Below are positions 49,776 to 58,700 of a stretch of 64,000 bases of DNA, one piece after another. Location of the stretch: NCBI GenBank assembly GCA_035712145.1, contig DASTBI010000158.1, forward strand, positions 1 through 64,000, in the 5' to 3' direction. Position 1 is the first letter of the stretch, and every line of letters begins with the position of its first letter. The position numbers were made by a program, and so were the translations under genes. The stretch comes from Candidatus Eisenbacteria bacterium (GTDB lineage: Bacteria > Eisenbacteria > RBG-16-71-46). Below the pieces are notes generated by a model, which saw only the letters and a list, made by a program, of their open reading frames with translations, did no database searches and was not told the DNA's origin.

Positions 49776-51779
49776 CTACTTCACGCGGCCGAGCTCCGCC
49801 TGCGCGATGTCGCCGCCGGGGATGCGGCGGCGCAATTGGGCCAGCAGCGCCGCCACCTCCGGATCGTCGCTCTCCGCGATGCCCGCCAGCTCGAGGTAAC
49901 GCGAGAATGCCCGCACCGCTTCCTGATCCCGGTTGACGAAGGCTTCCACCATGCCCCACCGCCGCCAGGCCATCGGATCGCCGGGCGCCAGCGCTCGCAC
50001 CGCGTAGGCCTCGACGGCGCCCAGGTCGAGCTCGCGCGTGGCCAGGAGGAGATCCGCCATGAGCGCATGCGCTCCGGGATCGAGTCCGTGGCGCCGCACC
50101 GCCTCGGCCATCGAGCGGATCGCGGCCGCGGTATCACCACGCGCCACCGACTCGAGCGCGCCTTCGATCTCCGGCGTCGGACCGAGCGCGAGCGTCACCC
50201 CCGCGCGCTGCAGCCAGGGCCGGGCCGCGTGCAGCCCGCCCAGCGTGAGCTCGACCCACGCCACTCGGTACGCGGTCTCGAGCGAGGCCGAGCGCTCCCA
50301 GTCGAGTGCGAGCACGTCGCGCGCGGGCAGCGGCGCATCGCTGAACATCAGGGCGAGAGCGACGCGCCGCAGCGAGTCCGGTCCTTCAATCTCGGCCAGG
50401 CTGTCGCGGCGGTAACTGAAGAAGAAGAGCGAGCCGCGCCGCGCGTGAGCCAGACGGAAACCGGTGAAGTAGTACGAGCGCAGCGTGCTGTCGCGATACG
50501 CCCATCGCACCAACGGACCGTCGCCGGCCTGGAACGCGATCGAATGGGGAAGCCCCGAGAAATAGAGCGTGCTGCGCGGCGGAATCCGCGGACGCTGGCG
50601 CCTGAGATCGTCGAGGACGCGCTCCGCCAACCTCATCCCGCGATCGAAATAGTGACGGTTGAGATGGGATTGCGTGGACCACGGATCGCGCTCGATCGCG
50701 AACTCCGAGAGGTGGCGCGCGTTCGCCGACATCGTGCCCACGATCAGCAGGGGGAGCAGGGCGACCCAGGGCCGCGACCTCGCCACCAGCGCGCCGATCA
50801 CGAGCGCCATGCCGCACACCGAGAACAGGTAGTAGTAGGCGCTCCAGATGGCGGCCACCGCCACCACCGGCATCGCCCCGAGCAACGCCCAGGCGAGACC
50901 CCGCAAGGCGACCGCGAAGCGACCGGTGCGCGGCGCGCCCACGGCCGTGAATGCCAGCCACCCGACGCCCAGGAGCGCCGGGATCAGCGCGACCGGCGGC
51001 GCCACGTGGAGGACGCTGCCGAGACCGCGATGCGGGACCTCGAGGCCGAGAGTGACCTGCAGGAGGTGCAGCAGCGTCGCCGGGATGCCTTCGGGCGTCA
51101 CGCTCACTTCGAGTCCCATCACCGGCCGCCGCGCCGAGGTCGCGAGCCAGCCCACCGCCCACGAGGCGAGCGTGGCGAGCTGAGGCCATCCGCGGCGAAC
51201 GGTGACCCAGGCGCTCTCGCCTTCCCGGCGCGCGAGCCATATCGCCAGGAGCGGCGCCGCGACCACGGTCTCCTTGGAGAGCAGCGCGAGCGCCATCGCG
51301 AGCGCCGCCCAGCCTCGCCGGCCGGCGGCGTGAAGCTCGATCGCCGCCAGCGACCCCAGCACCGCGAGCAAATCCTGGCTGCCGCTCGCCCACAGGAGCG
51401 GCACGTCCGCGGCGTGATGCACGGCGACGACCGCGACGCCGGACAGCGCCGCGTGGAATGGAAGGAAGCGCCGCGCCACGCGGTACAGCAGGAGCAGAAT
51501 CCCGAGAAAGAGCAGCAGATTGGCGAGGTGGAAGGCTCGCGCGGACTCTCCCGACACGCTCGCAATCGTCCAGAACCACACCTGCCGGCTGACGGGCCGC
51601 AGGTAGTTGCCGAGCGGGTCGGGACTGGCCAGCAACGCCGGCAGCGACCGGCCGCGCGCCTGATCCAGGAACAGATAGTCGTCGGCGAAGAACGGTGCTT
51701 CGAGCGAGCCGGCATGCAGGAGCGCCGCCGTGGCCAGCACCAGCGCCAGCGCCAGCGCCGTGCGGACGCGGCTCGTCAC
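49776..51779 (-). CDS. GT-C membrane glycosyltransferase-like protein with TPR tail (TMTC-like)
   Basis: The 667-residue protein has about 11 transmembrane helices in the first 430 residues and a helical repeat tail (about 470-660) with TPR-like units. The first loop carries FFADDYLFLDQ and NYLRPVSRQVWF, the DDY...YRP pattern of TMTC-type O-mannosyltransferases, so a polyprenyl-sugar-dependent transfer at the periplasmic face is plausible. The start is a GTG in a GTGA overlap with the upstream membrane-TPR gene. It lacks a clear paralogy to those two upstream proteins except for the overall layout. Confidence 0.8.
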   Translation of the reverse strand: MTSRVRTALALALVLATAALLHAGSLEAPFFADDYLFLDQARGRSLPALLASPDPLGNYLRPVSRQVWFWTIASVSGESARAFHLANLLLFLGILLLLYRVARRFLPFHAALSGVAVVAVHHAADVPLLWASGSQDLLAVLGSLAAIELHAAGRRGWAALAMALALLSKETVVAAPLLAIWLARREGESAWVTVRRGWPQLATLASWAVGWLATSARRPVMGLEVSVTPEGIPATLLHLLQVTLGLEVPHRGLGSVLHVAPPVALIPALLGVGWLAFTAVGAPRTGRFAVALRGLAWALLGAMPVVAVAAIWSAYYYLFSVCGMALVIGALVARSRPWVALLPLLIVGTMSANARHLSEFAIERDPWSTQSHLNRHYFDRGMRLAERVLDDLRRQRPRIPPRSTLYFSGLPHSIAFQAGDGPLVRWAYRDSTLRSYYFTGFRLAHARRGSLFFFSYRRDSLAEIEGPDSLRRVALALMFSDAPLPARDVLALDWERSASLETAYRVAWVELTLGGLHAARPWLQRAGVTLALGPTPEIEGALESVARGDTAAAIRSMAEAVRRHGLDPGAHALMADLLLATRELDLGAVEAYAVRALAPGDPMAWRRWGMVEAFVNRDQEAVRAFSRYLELAGIAESDDPEVAALLAQLRRRIPGGDIAQAELGRVK

Positions 51780-53614
51780 GGTTGCGCCTGCGGACCCCGC
51801 GCCGCCGCTTCCATCTGTTCGGCGCGCGCGAGGACCTCGAGCGCATGACGGTTGCCGGGCTCCAGCTCGAGCAGGCGGTGAGCGGCGCGGCGGGCCTCTG
51901 AGAGATCGCCGTTATAGATGGACACCTGGGCCAGGCCCAGCCATCCGAGGGGATTCGCGGGACTCTTCTCGAGGAAGCGGTAATAGATCTGCTGCGCCAG
52001 CGGGTACTGCTTGCGCATCGTCTCGGCCAGCGCCCACTCCTGGAGAATGCGCGGGCTGGGAGACGTGGATGCGGCTTGCGCGAAGGACTCGGCGGCGTCC
52101 TCCCAGCGCTCGAGCCGGAAGTTGCGAATGCCGAGGAAGTCCCAGGTCGTGCCGCGCTCGCGAGGCGCGCGCGGCGGCGGCTCGAGCACGAAGGCGCGCA
52201 CGCGCTGGAACCCGCGATCGACGTCGGCGTTGTGCGCGAGCCACTGGACGGCGGGTACCATCGCCGCGAGCGTGATCGCGACCGCCAGCGCGTGGCGCGG
52301 GGATGCGCGGAGCGCTTGCGCGACGGTCCATGCCGAGAGGAGCGAGATCGCCACGCCGGTCGCGGCGAAGTCGTCCCAGTCGCGAAACAGACCCTGTGCC
52401 GGATGAATGAACGGCATCACGAGCAGGAACGGCAGGGCCAGGAGCACCAGCAAGACGGCCTCGCGAGAGGCTCCGGCCGCGCGATGTCGCGCGAGCACCA
52501 CCCACGAAGCGAGCAGCAACGAGACGGGTGAGAGCATGACCACGAGGTTCACCAGGTCCACCGGTCGCGCGCCCGAGAAAGCCGCGCTCAGGACGCTCCC
52601 CGACAGCTCGGCCCCGCGTGGATCGAAGTGGGCGGCATCCCAGCGCCGCACCACCGCGATGATGCGCGGCACCATGACCGCCAGGCCGAGCACCGGGATG
52701 GCGAGCGCGACCAGGACCGAAGAGCGCTTCCACGCGCCTTCGCGTGCGTGCACGCGCCACCACGCCACCCATGCGTACACGACCGCGGGTAGCAGGCCGA
52801 GCGCCGAGCGATGCAGCGTCACGCCGATCGTGAGCGCCAGACCGAGCCCCAGGAGCCCCCGCCCCTGGCGGATGGCGGAGAGCCCGAACACGCCGACCGC
52901 GGCGACCAGCAGGCACATCTCGGCGAATGCCTTGCTGAAGCCGGTGAACATGCCCAGGTAGCCGCCGAAGAAGACGATGCCCGCCACCGCCACCGCGGCG
53001 CCCGCCACGAGCCCGAGCGTTCGCGCGAAACCCATCGCCAGCGCGGCGAGCGTGCCGGCCTCGAGCATGCCCAGCAGTCGCGCGGCGCCGTTGGCGTCGA
53101 TCGCCAGCGCCTGGGTCAGCACGCGAGGCACTCCATAGTGGAGCAGCACGTCGAGCGGAAGCGCCTGAGGAAAGAGCTGGGAGGGACGCTCCGCCACTTC
53201 GACCGTTCCCTGGCGAAGCAGGAAGTCGCCGGTGAACCGGACGCGATCGGGAAATAGCCACACCAGCAGCATCGCGGCGAGGACGGCGGCGGAAGTCGTC
53301 AGGCCGGGCCGTTTCGCGATCGCTTCCCCGATCGCGTTCCATGCGGGCGTCGCGCGCCGCGCCACGCCCGGGATCAGCGCCACCGCGGCGAGCGCCCACA
53401 GTCCGAAGCCCCAGGCCGGGGCGAGGAAGCGCTGGAGATTGAGCGACCAGGTCCACATCGACGGGTGGAAGACCATGATCGCGCGCAGCAGGAGCAGCGT
53501 GGCCAGCAGCCCCCACAAGGTCCACGCGACCGGCGACGGAAGCGGAGTCTCGGCGGCGCGGCCTGCCTTCGCGGCGGGACGCGCGCTTCCTTTCCTAGCG
53601 TTCTGACGAGCCAT
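51776..53614 (-). CDS. Membrane-TPR protein, paralogue A
   Basis: The 612-residue product has 10-12 hydrophobic helices followed by a TPR domain (about 495-605: WEDAAESFAQAASTSPSPRILQEWALAE, NPLGWLGLAQVSIYNGDLSEARRAAHRLLELEPGN). It shares collinear motifs with the next protein: FPQALPLDV-LHYG-PR, G-YTGFSKA-like GMFTGFSKAFAE, LHRSALGLLPA, FRDWDDF, NADVDRG and WDFLGIRN. I do not recognise the family; the layout recalls GT-C enzymes. It overlaps the upstream paralogue by 20 bases. Confidence 0.82.
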   Translation of the reverse strand: MARQNARKGSARPAAKAGRAAETPLPSPVAWTLWGLLATLLLLRAIMVFHPSMWTWSLNLQRFLAPAWGFGLWALAAVALIPGVARRATPAWNAIGEAIAKRPGLTTSAAVLAAMLLVWLFPDRVRFTGDFLLRQGTVEVAERPSQLFPQALPLDVLLHYGVPRVLTQALAIDANGAARLLGMLEAGTLAALAMGFARTLGLVAGAAVAVAGIVFFGGYLGMFTGFSKAFAEMCLLVAAVGVFGLSAIRQGRGLLGLGLALTIGVTLHRSALGLLPAVVYAWVAWWRVHAREGAWKRSSVLVALAIPVLGLAVMVPRIIAVVRRWDAAHFDPRGAELSGSVLSAAFSGARPVDLVNLVVMLSPVSLLLASWVVLARHRAAGASREAVLLVLLALPFLLVMPFIHPAQGLFRDWDDFAATGVAISLLSAWTVAQALRASPRHALAVAITLAAMVPAVQWLAHNADVDRGFQRVRAFVLEPPPRAPRERGTTWDFLGIRNFRLERWEDAAESFAQAASTSPSPRILQEWALAETMRKQYPLAQQIYYRFLEKSPANPLGWLGLAQVSIYNGDLSEARRAAHRLLELEPGNRHALEVLARAEQMEAAARGPQAQP

Positions 53615-55391
53615 CGGGCGAAGGGATCCTCTCGAGGCTTTCGAGGAGCTGGCGCGCTTCCGGACTTCCCGGACTCAGCTGTTCCAGACGCAAGGCCGCG
53701 CGCCGGCACTCATCATAATCGCCGAGATTCCAGGACTCGGCGGCGAGCCCGTACCACGCGCGCGCGTCCGCGGGCTGGATCTCGGTGACGCGTCGAAAGA
53801 CGTCCCGGGCGGTCGCGGAGCGGCCGCGCGCCTGCTCGGCCAGGGCCCACTGCAGCAGCACCCGCGGGCTCGGCGCGGTCTCGGCGGCCCGGGCCATGGC
53901 TTCGGCGGACGCGTCCCAGCGTGCGAGCTGCGCGTTGCGGATGCCGAGGAAGTCCCACACACGCGCGCGCTCCGCGTCGCTGCGGCGCGGCGGCTCGGCG
54001 AGGTAAGCGTGGATGCGCGCCAAGCCGCGGTCGACATCGGCGTTGAGCGCGAGCCAGGAGAGACTCGGACCGGCCGCCGCGAGCGCCGCGGCGAGGATCA
54101 GGCCGGGCCGGCGTGGATGGGCCCCCGACTCCACCACCAGCCACGCCGCGATCATCGACAGCGCGATGCCGGCGGCCGAGTAATTGTCCCAGTCGCGAAA
54201 CATGCCCTGCGGAGGATGGATGAGCAGCGTCATCCCGATCCAGGGCAGCGCGAGAGTCGCCAGGACCCAGCCCACCGGCGAGGTGAGCACGCGACGGCCG
54301 ATCGCGACCGCCACGATCGGAATCGCCATGGCCAGAGGCGAGACGAGACCCATGACGTTGATCAGGTCGAGGAGCCGCGTTCCCGTCGTCAAAGCACCCA
54401 GCGCGCCGTGAGCTCCTGGCTCGAGTGGAGTGAAGTGGACCGGATCGAAGCGAAGCATCGTGCCCACGATTCGCGGCAGCATGATCGCCGACATGACGAC
54501 GCCCGCCAGGAGCCCGGCCACCACGAGCGGGTCTCTGATCCTCCGGGAATCGCGGCGCCAGGCCAGGACCGTCGCCAGCGCCGCCGCGGGCAGGAGCGCG
54601 AGCGCCGATCGATGCAGGATCACCGAGACCGCCACCGTGAGGCCGACGGCGAAGAGCCAGCGCGGCGATTCCAGCGCGCGCAGCGCGAACAGGCCCAGGG
54701 CGAGCGTGAGCAGCGTGATCTCGGCGATCGCCTTGGAGTAACCGGTGTAGATCCCGAGAAACCCTCCGAGCGCCGTCACCGCCGCGATGGCGAGCGCCGA
54801 GGCGCCTTCCATTCGCAGCGTGCGCGCGTAGCCGTAGCCGAGCACGCCGATCAGGGCCGCTTCGAGAGCGCCGAGGGCCCGCTCGGTCACGGCGGTCGGG
54901 ACGCTCCAGGCATCGGCCATCGCGCGCGGGAGCCCGTGGTGCAGGAAGACATCGAGCGGCAGCGCCTGAGGGAAGAGTCCCGAAGGTTTCAGCGAGCGCG
55001 CGGAGGCGCCTTCGCGCAGCAGGAAGTCGCCGACGAAGTGCAGACGGTCCGGCCATCCCAGGACGAGCGCGGCCAGCGTGACGCCCATGAGCACGGCCGC
55101 GAGGATTCCGCGCGGCGCGATCCGCTGCGCCCAGCGCGACGCGGCCCGAGCGATTCCCGGCACGAGCAGCGCCAGGCCCACGACCCAAAGCGACCACGAG
55201 AGCGCGCCCGGCGCGAAGCGAAGCAGCGAGAATCCCCATGCGGCCATGGAGCCGGGCGTCGCGAGCGCCGCGCGCAGCACGGCGAGTGTGATCAGCGCCA
55301 CCCAAAGGACGATGGCGGCGGCGGGACGGCCGAGCGCCGGCGTGCCCTGGTCTCGAGCTGCGCGACGGCGCTTACTCGTCGATGTCGACAT
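53595..55391 (-). CDS. Membrane-TPR protein, paralogue B
   Basis: The 598-residue product has the same architecture as its downstream neighbour: N-terminal basic tail, 10-12 helices, then TPR units (about 490-590). Shared motifs include FPQALPLDVFLHHGLPR, GIYTGYSKAIAEI, LHRSALALLPA, FRDWDNYSAAG, NADVDRG and WDFLGIRNAQL. The pair arose by tandem duplication followed by strong divergence. The ATG at 55391 lies inside the end of the sppA-like gene (20-base overlap), so expression may be coupled. Function is unknown; conserved Asp and His in FRDWDN and HHG could be catalytic. Confidence 0.82.
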   Translation of the reverse strand: MSTSTSKRRRAARDQGTPALGRPAAAIVLWVALITLAVLRAALATPGSMAAWGFSLLRFAPGALSWSLWVVGLALLVPGIARAASRWAQRIAPRGILAAVLMGVTLAALVLGWPDRLHFVGDFLLREGASARSLKPSGLFPQALPLDVFLHHGLPRAMADAWSVPTAVTERALGALEAALIGVLGYGYARTLRMEGASALAIAAVTALGGFLGIYTGYSKAIAEITLLTLALGLFALRALESPRWLFAVGLTVAVSVILHRSALALLPAAALATVLAWRRDSRRIRDPLVVAGLLAGVVMSAIMLPRIVGTMLRFDPVHFTPLEPGAHGALGALTTGTRLLDLINVMGLVSPLAMAIPIVAVAIGRRVLTSPVGWVLATLALPWIGMTLLIHPPQGMFRDWDNYSAAGIALSMIAAWLVVESGAHPRRPGLILAAALAAAGPSLSWLALNADVDRGLARIHAYLAEPPRRSDAERARVWDFLGIRNAQLARWDASAEAMARAAETAPSPRVLLQWALAEQARGRSATARDVFRRVTEIQPADARAWYGLAAESWNLGDYDECRRAALRLEQLSPGSPEARQLLESLERIPSPDGSSER

Positions 55392-57786
55392 CGGCGCGCA
55401 GATCGATGGCTTCCCCTTGCGGGATGCGCACCGATCCGAACATGTCGCGCACCGCCATGCCGGCCAGGCGCTCGACCAGCCGCGGCCTCGGCCGGCGGAC
55501 CTCGAGCAGCTCGATCTTCTCGCCGGGCCTCACGCGAGCGAGGCGCTTCGCCTCCTCGATCGCTTCGTCGAGACCACCGATCGCGTCGACGAGCCGGCGC
55601 TCGCGCGCTTCCTCTCCCATCCACACGCGTCCCTGCGCCACCGCCTCCACCTGCGCCGGGTCCAGCTTGCGGCCCTGGCTCACCTTGGTCTTGAACACTT
55701 CATAGGCGTTGCGCACCGTCGAGTCCGCCGCCGCCTGCCAGCGCGGCGTCCAGTCCCGGCCCAAGGAACTCCCTCCCATGAACGGGCCGCGCTCGAAAGC
55801 CTCCTGCCGCACGTGGTGTTCGCGGTACCAGCCCTCCAGCGAAGGCTTCACGAAGACCACGCCGATCGAGCCGGTGCGGGTGTAGCGATCGGCGTAGATG
55901 CGGTCGGCGCCGAGCGCGATGTAGTAACCGCCGCTCGCGGCAACGCCGCCCATCGAGACGATCAAGGGCTTCCCGGTCTCGCGCTTGAGCCGTTGGGTCT
56001 GGTGGAGAATGAGATTGGACGCGAGCCCGGAGCCTCCAGGACTCTCGATGCGCAGCACGACCACCTTGACCTCGGGGTCGCGGAAGGCGCGCTCCAGCCT
56101 CCGCGTCATCGCATCCGAGCCCATGTAAGGGCCGTTGAGCAGATCGTGCCCGTCGCCGCCGGTCTCGATCCCTCCGCTCGCGTACACCACCGCCACCGGT
56201 CGCGGGACGCGCCACGGGCGCCGTGCGGGGCGGACCTGCGACATCGAGACCCGGTGCGGCTTGTCGGAGAGACCGGACAGACGGCCGAGGATTGCGAGCG
56301 CGTCCTCGCGATACGCCACCGTGTCGATCAGCCCCGCGCGCTGGAGCTCACGCGCCGGCCACCAGCGCCCGTCGAGAATGCGCTCGAGTCGCGCGGGATC
56401 CATGTGGCGATCGGCCGCCACCGTGCCGACGAACAGACTCTGGCTGCGGTCGAGGAGCTGCTCGATCTGCTCGCGGTCTGCCTTGGGCGTGGAGTCCTGG
56501 CTGAAGCTGCGGTACGCCGACTTGAAGTCTCCGACCGATGCGCGATCGATCTTGAGTCCCAGCGATGCCAGCCAGCGGCGGTAAGAGCGGCGCTCGGTGC
56601 GTAGCCCCAGCGCCGCGAAGATCGCCTCCTCGGTGGCGACGACGCGATTGCACGCGCTGGCCAGGTAGAGATCGCCCCGGCCGCCCCCGGTCTCGAGAAA
56701 CGCCACGACCGGCTTGCCGCTCGCGCGCAGTCGCTGAATGCGGGTTCGCAGCTCCTCGATCTGGGCCATGTTGGAGATGCCGCGCGGCTCGAGCAGCACG
56801 CCGCGCGTGAGCGGGTCTTCGAGGGCCTGATCCAGCTGGCGTCGCAGGTCGCCGGCCGAGCGCGTGGAGGAGCCGCCGAAGACCGAGAAGTCCGGCAACG
56901 CCTCGTCGCCCAAGGCTCCGGAAGGCCGGAGCACGCCGACGCGCCGGTCCCGCGGCCCCGCGAGCACGGTGCGGTCCTCGTCCTCGTGGAACGAGAGCGC
57001 GTGTGCGCCGCCATGTCGCTCACCCTCGTCGTCGTACCGGCTGCCGCCGTGATATCCGCCGCGGACGCCGAAGACTCCGATCCCGATTCGAAAGCCGCCA
57101 CGCTCGACCGATCCGCGCAGCGCGATGCCCGGCAGCGGCTCGAGCTCGGCGAAGGCGCGCGTTCGCGCGGCTTCCGCCGGCTCGTCTTCCACCATGCGCA
57201 CGTCCGCGCCCAGCGTGAAGCGCGGTCCGAAGCGCGCGGCGCTCGAACGCGACCAGGCGAGCGGGCGCAAGCCGAGACCCACGGTGTACGCCCTGCCGAG
57301 GCGCGTGCCTTCGAACTCCGTCTCGGCCACGTGAGCGGCCGTCGCGCCCATCGCGAGCCAGGGAGCGGGTCGCGACAACAAACCGAAGGTCAGATCCGAT
57401 GCGCGGCTGCCGTGGCCATCGAGCCAGGCCAGGCTCGCCCCGGCCGAGAAGCGCGGGTCGCCGCCGCCGATCCCGATGCCGATGGCGCTGCGCGCGTCCT
57501 CCTCCGCGGCCGCGACGAAGCCGAGGCTGCCGAACGTGGCCCACGCTCCATAGGCGCGATCGCGCTCCGCCTTTTCACGGAAAGCCAGCAGCAGCTCGGA
57601 TCGATAACGAAAGCCGAGCGCGGCGGGATTGAGCGGCAGCGCGGCAGCGCCTTCGACCGTCGCCACGCCCGCCTGCGGCTGGAAGTCCGCGCTGAACTCG
57701 AGCGGTTGCGCGCCGAGCGGTGCCGTGAATCCGATCCCGAGCGCGAAGGTGAGGCTGGCGAGCGCGTGACGGGGCTGGCGCATCAT
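55372..57786 (-). CDS. Signal peptide peptidase SppA-like protease fused to beta-barrel-like N-terminus
   Basis: The 804-residue product has a signal peptide (ending PLGAQ) and an N-terminal region of about 280 residues with repeated beta strands (YGAWATFGSLGFVAA, AGASLAWLDGHG, YTVGLGLRPLAW, FTLGADVRMV) like a PorV-type outer-membrane barrel. Two S49 domains follow. The catalytic Lys (K422, in GDFKSAYRSFSQD) is in the first and the nucleophile Ser (S618, in MGGVAASGGYYIAL) in the second, so the SppA dyad is complete; TGSIGV follows. SppA degrades signal peptides in the inner membrane; attachment to a barrel would place it elsewhere. It overlaps nth by ATGA. Confidence 0.88.
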   Translation of the reverse strand: MMRQPRHALASLTFALGIGFTAPLGAQPLEFSADFQPQAGVATVEGAAALPLNPAALGFRYRSELLLAFREKAERDRAYGAWATFGSLGFVAAAEEDARSAIGIGIGGGDPRFSAGASLAWLDGHGSRASDLTFGLLSRPAPWLAMGATAAHVAETEFEGTRLGRAYTVGLGLRPLAWSRSSAARFGPRFTLGADVRMVEDEPAEAARTRAFAELEPLPGIALRGSVERGGFRIGIGVFGVRGGYHGGSRYDDEGERHGGAHALSFHEDEDRTVLAGPRDRRVGVLRPSGALGDEALPDFSVFGGSSTRSAGDLRRQLDQALEDPLTRGVLLEPRGISNMAQIEELRTRIQRLRASGKPVVAFLETGGGRGDLYLASACNRVVATEEAIFAALGLRTERRSYRRWLASLGLKIDRASVGDFKSAYRSFSQDSTPKADREQIEQLLDRSQSLFVGTVAADRHMDPARLERILDGRWWPARELQRAGLIDTVAYREDALAILGRLSGLSDKPHRVSMSQVRPARRPWRVPRPVAVVYASGGIETGGDGHDLLNGPYMGSDAMTRRLERAFRDPEVKVVVLRIESPGGSGLASNLILHQTQRLKRETGKPLIVSMGGVAASGGYYIALGADRIYADRYTRTGSIGVVFVKPSLEGWYREHHVRQEAFERGPFMGGSSLGRDWTPRWQAAADSTVRNAYEVFKTKVSQGRKLDPAQVEAVAQGRVWMGEEARERRLVDAIGGLDEAIEEAKRLARVRPGEKIELLEVRRPRPRLVERLAGMAVRDMFGSVRIPQGEAIDLRADVDIDE

Positions 57787-58637
57787 GCCGAGGTGACGAC
57801 GCCCACGCGCGGGCAGTGGGGCAGGAGCGGGCAGATGGAGCAGCGCGGCTTGCGCGCCACGCAGATCCGGCGGCCGTGCAGGATGAGCCAGTGCGAGAAG
57901 AGGGTCCAGCGCTCCTTCGGCACGACGTCCATGAGCGCGAACTCCACCTTGACCGGATCCGCCTGGTCGGTGAGCGCCAGGCGGCGCGAGACGCGGCCCA
58001 CGTGCGTGTCGACCACCAGTCCGGGCGTGTCGAAGGCGTTTCCGAGCACGACGTTGGCGGTCTTGCGGCCGACGCCGTGGAGCGAGGTCAGCGCCTCCAG
58101 CGTGCGCGGCACTTCGCCGCCGTGCAGCGCGACGATGTCGGCGCAGCAGCTCATGATCGATCTCGTCTTGTTGCGAAAGAAGCCGGTCGGCTTGATCAGC
58201 TCCTGGAGCTCCGCCTGATCCGCCTTCGCGAACTCGGCGGCGTCGGAGTAGCGCGCGAACAACGCGGGCGTGACTCGATTCACCCTCTCGTCGGTGCACT
58301 GCGCGCTGAGGATGGTGGCGATCAGGAGCTGGAGCGGCGTCTCGAAGTCGAGCGCCGTGGTGGCTTCCGGATAGAGACGCTCGAGGATGCCCAGAATGGC
58401 GGCCACCCGCTCGGGGGCCGGCGCCGCGAAGCGCGTCCGGCGTCGTGGCGCGCGCTTCCTCGCCGTCGCCGGCTTGGCGCGCACGCCCCGAGAGGAGGGC
58501 TTGGCACCCTTGCGGTGCCGGTCTACAGGACGCGCCCGGCTCGCTCTCGCGCCGGGCGTGGCGCGGGAGCGTCGGCTCTTGGGAAGGCTCGAAGGCGGTG
58601 CAGGACGCCGCCGCGAGCGCGGTGACTTGCGTGCCAT
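57783..58637 (-). CDS. nth: Endonuclease III with long basic N-terminal tail
   Basis: The 284-residue DNA glycosylase/AP lyase removes oxidised pyrimidines. The helix-hairpin-helix LHGVGRKTANVV has the catalytic K192; D210 lies in VDTHVGRVSRRL. The 4Fe-4S cluster pattern C-x6-C-x2-C-x5-C is complete (CVARKPRCSICPLLPHC). The first 70 residues are an Arg/Lys/Ala/Pro-rich tail absent from E. coli Nth (211 residues) and probably disordered and DNA-binding. An internal start could remove it, but no better ribosome site is obvious. The ATGA overlap couples it to the SppA-like gene. Confidence 0.93.
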   Translation of the reverse strand: MARKSPRSRRRPAPPSSLPKSRRSRATPGARASRARPVDRHRKGAKPSSRGVRAKPATARKRAPRRRTRFAAPAPERVAAILGILERLYPEATTALDFETPLQLLIATILSAQCTDERVNRVTPALFARYSDAAEFAKADQAELQELIKPTGFFRNKTRSIMSCCADIVALHGGEVPRTLEALTSLHGVGRKTANVVLGNAFDTPGLVVDTHVGRVSRRLALTDQADPVKVEFALMDVVPKERWTLFSHWLILHGRRICVARKPRCSICPLLPHCPRVGVVTSA

Positions 58638-58700
58638 GGAGGCGGGAGGTTAGCCGCGGGGTCACCGGCGAACAAGGCCGAGGGCTTTTCTCGCGCGTGA

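Noticed and set aside
49776-51848. Plus-strand open frame of about 670 codons opposite the GT-C/TPR gene
   Set aside because: It is an antisense frame rich in Arg/Gly/His/Gln; the minus strand shows regular transmembrane helices and GT-C motifs.
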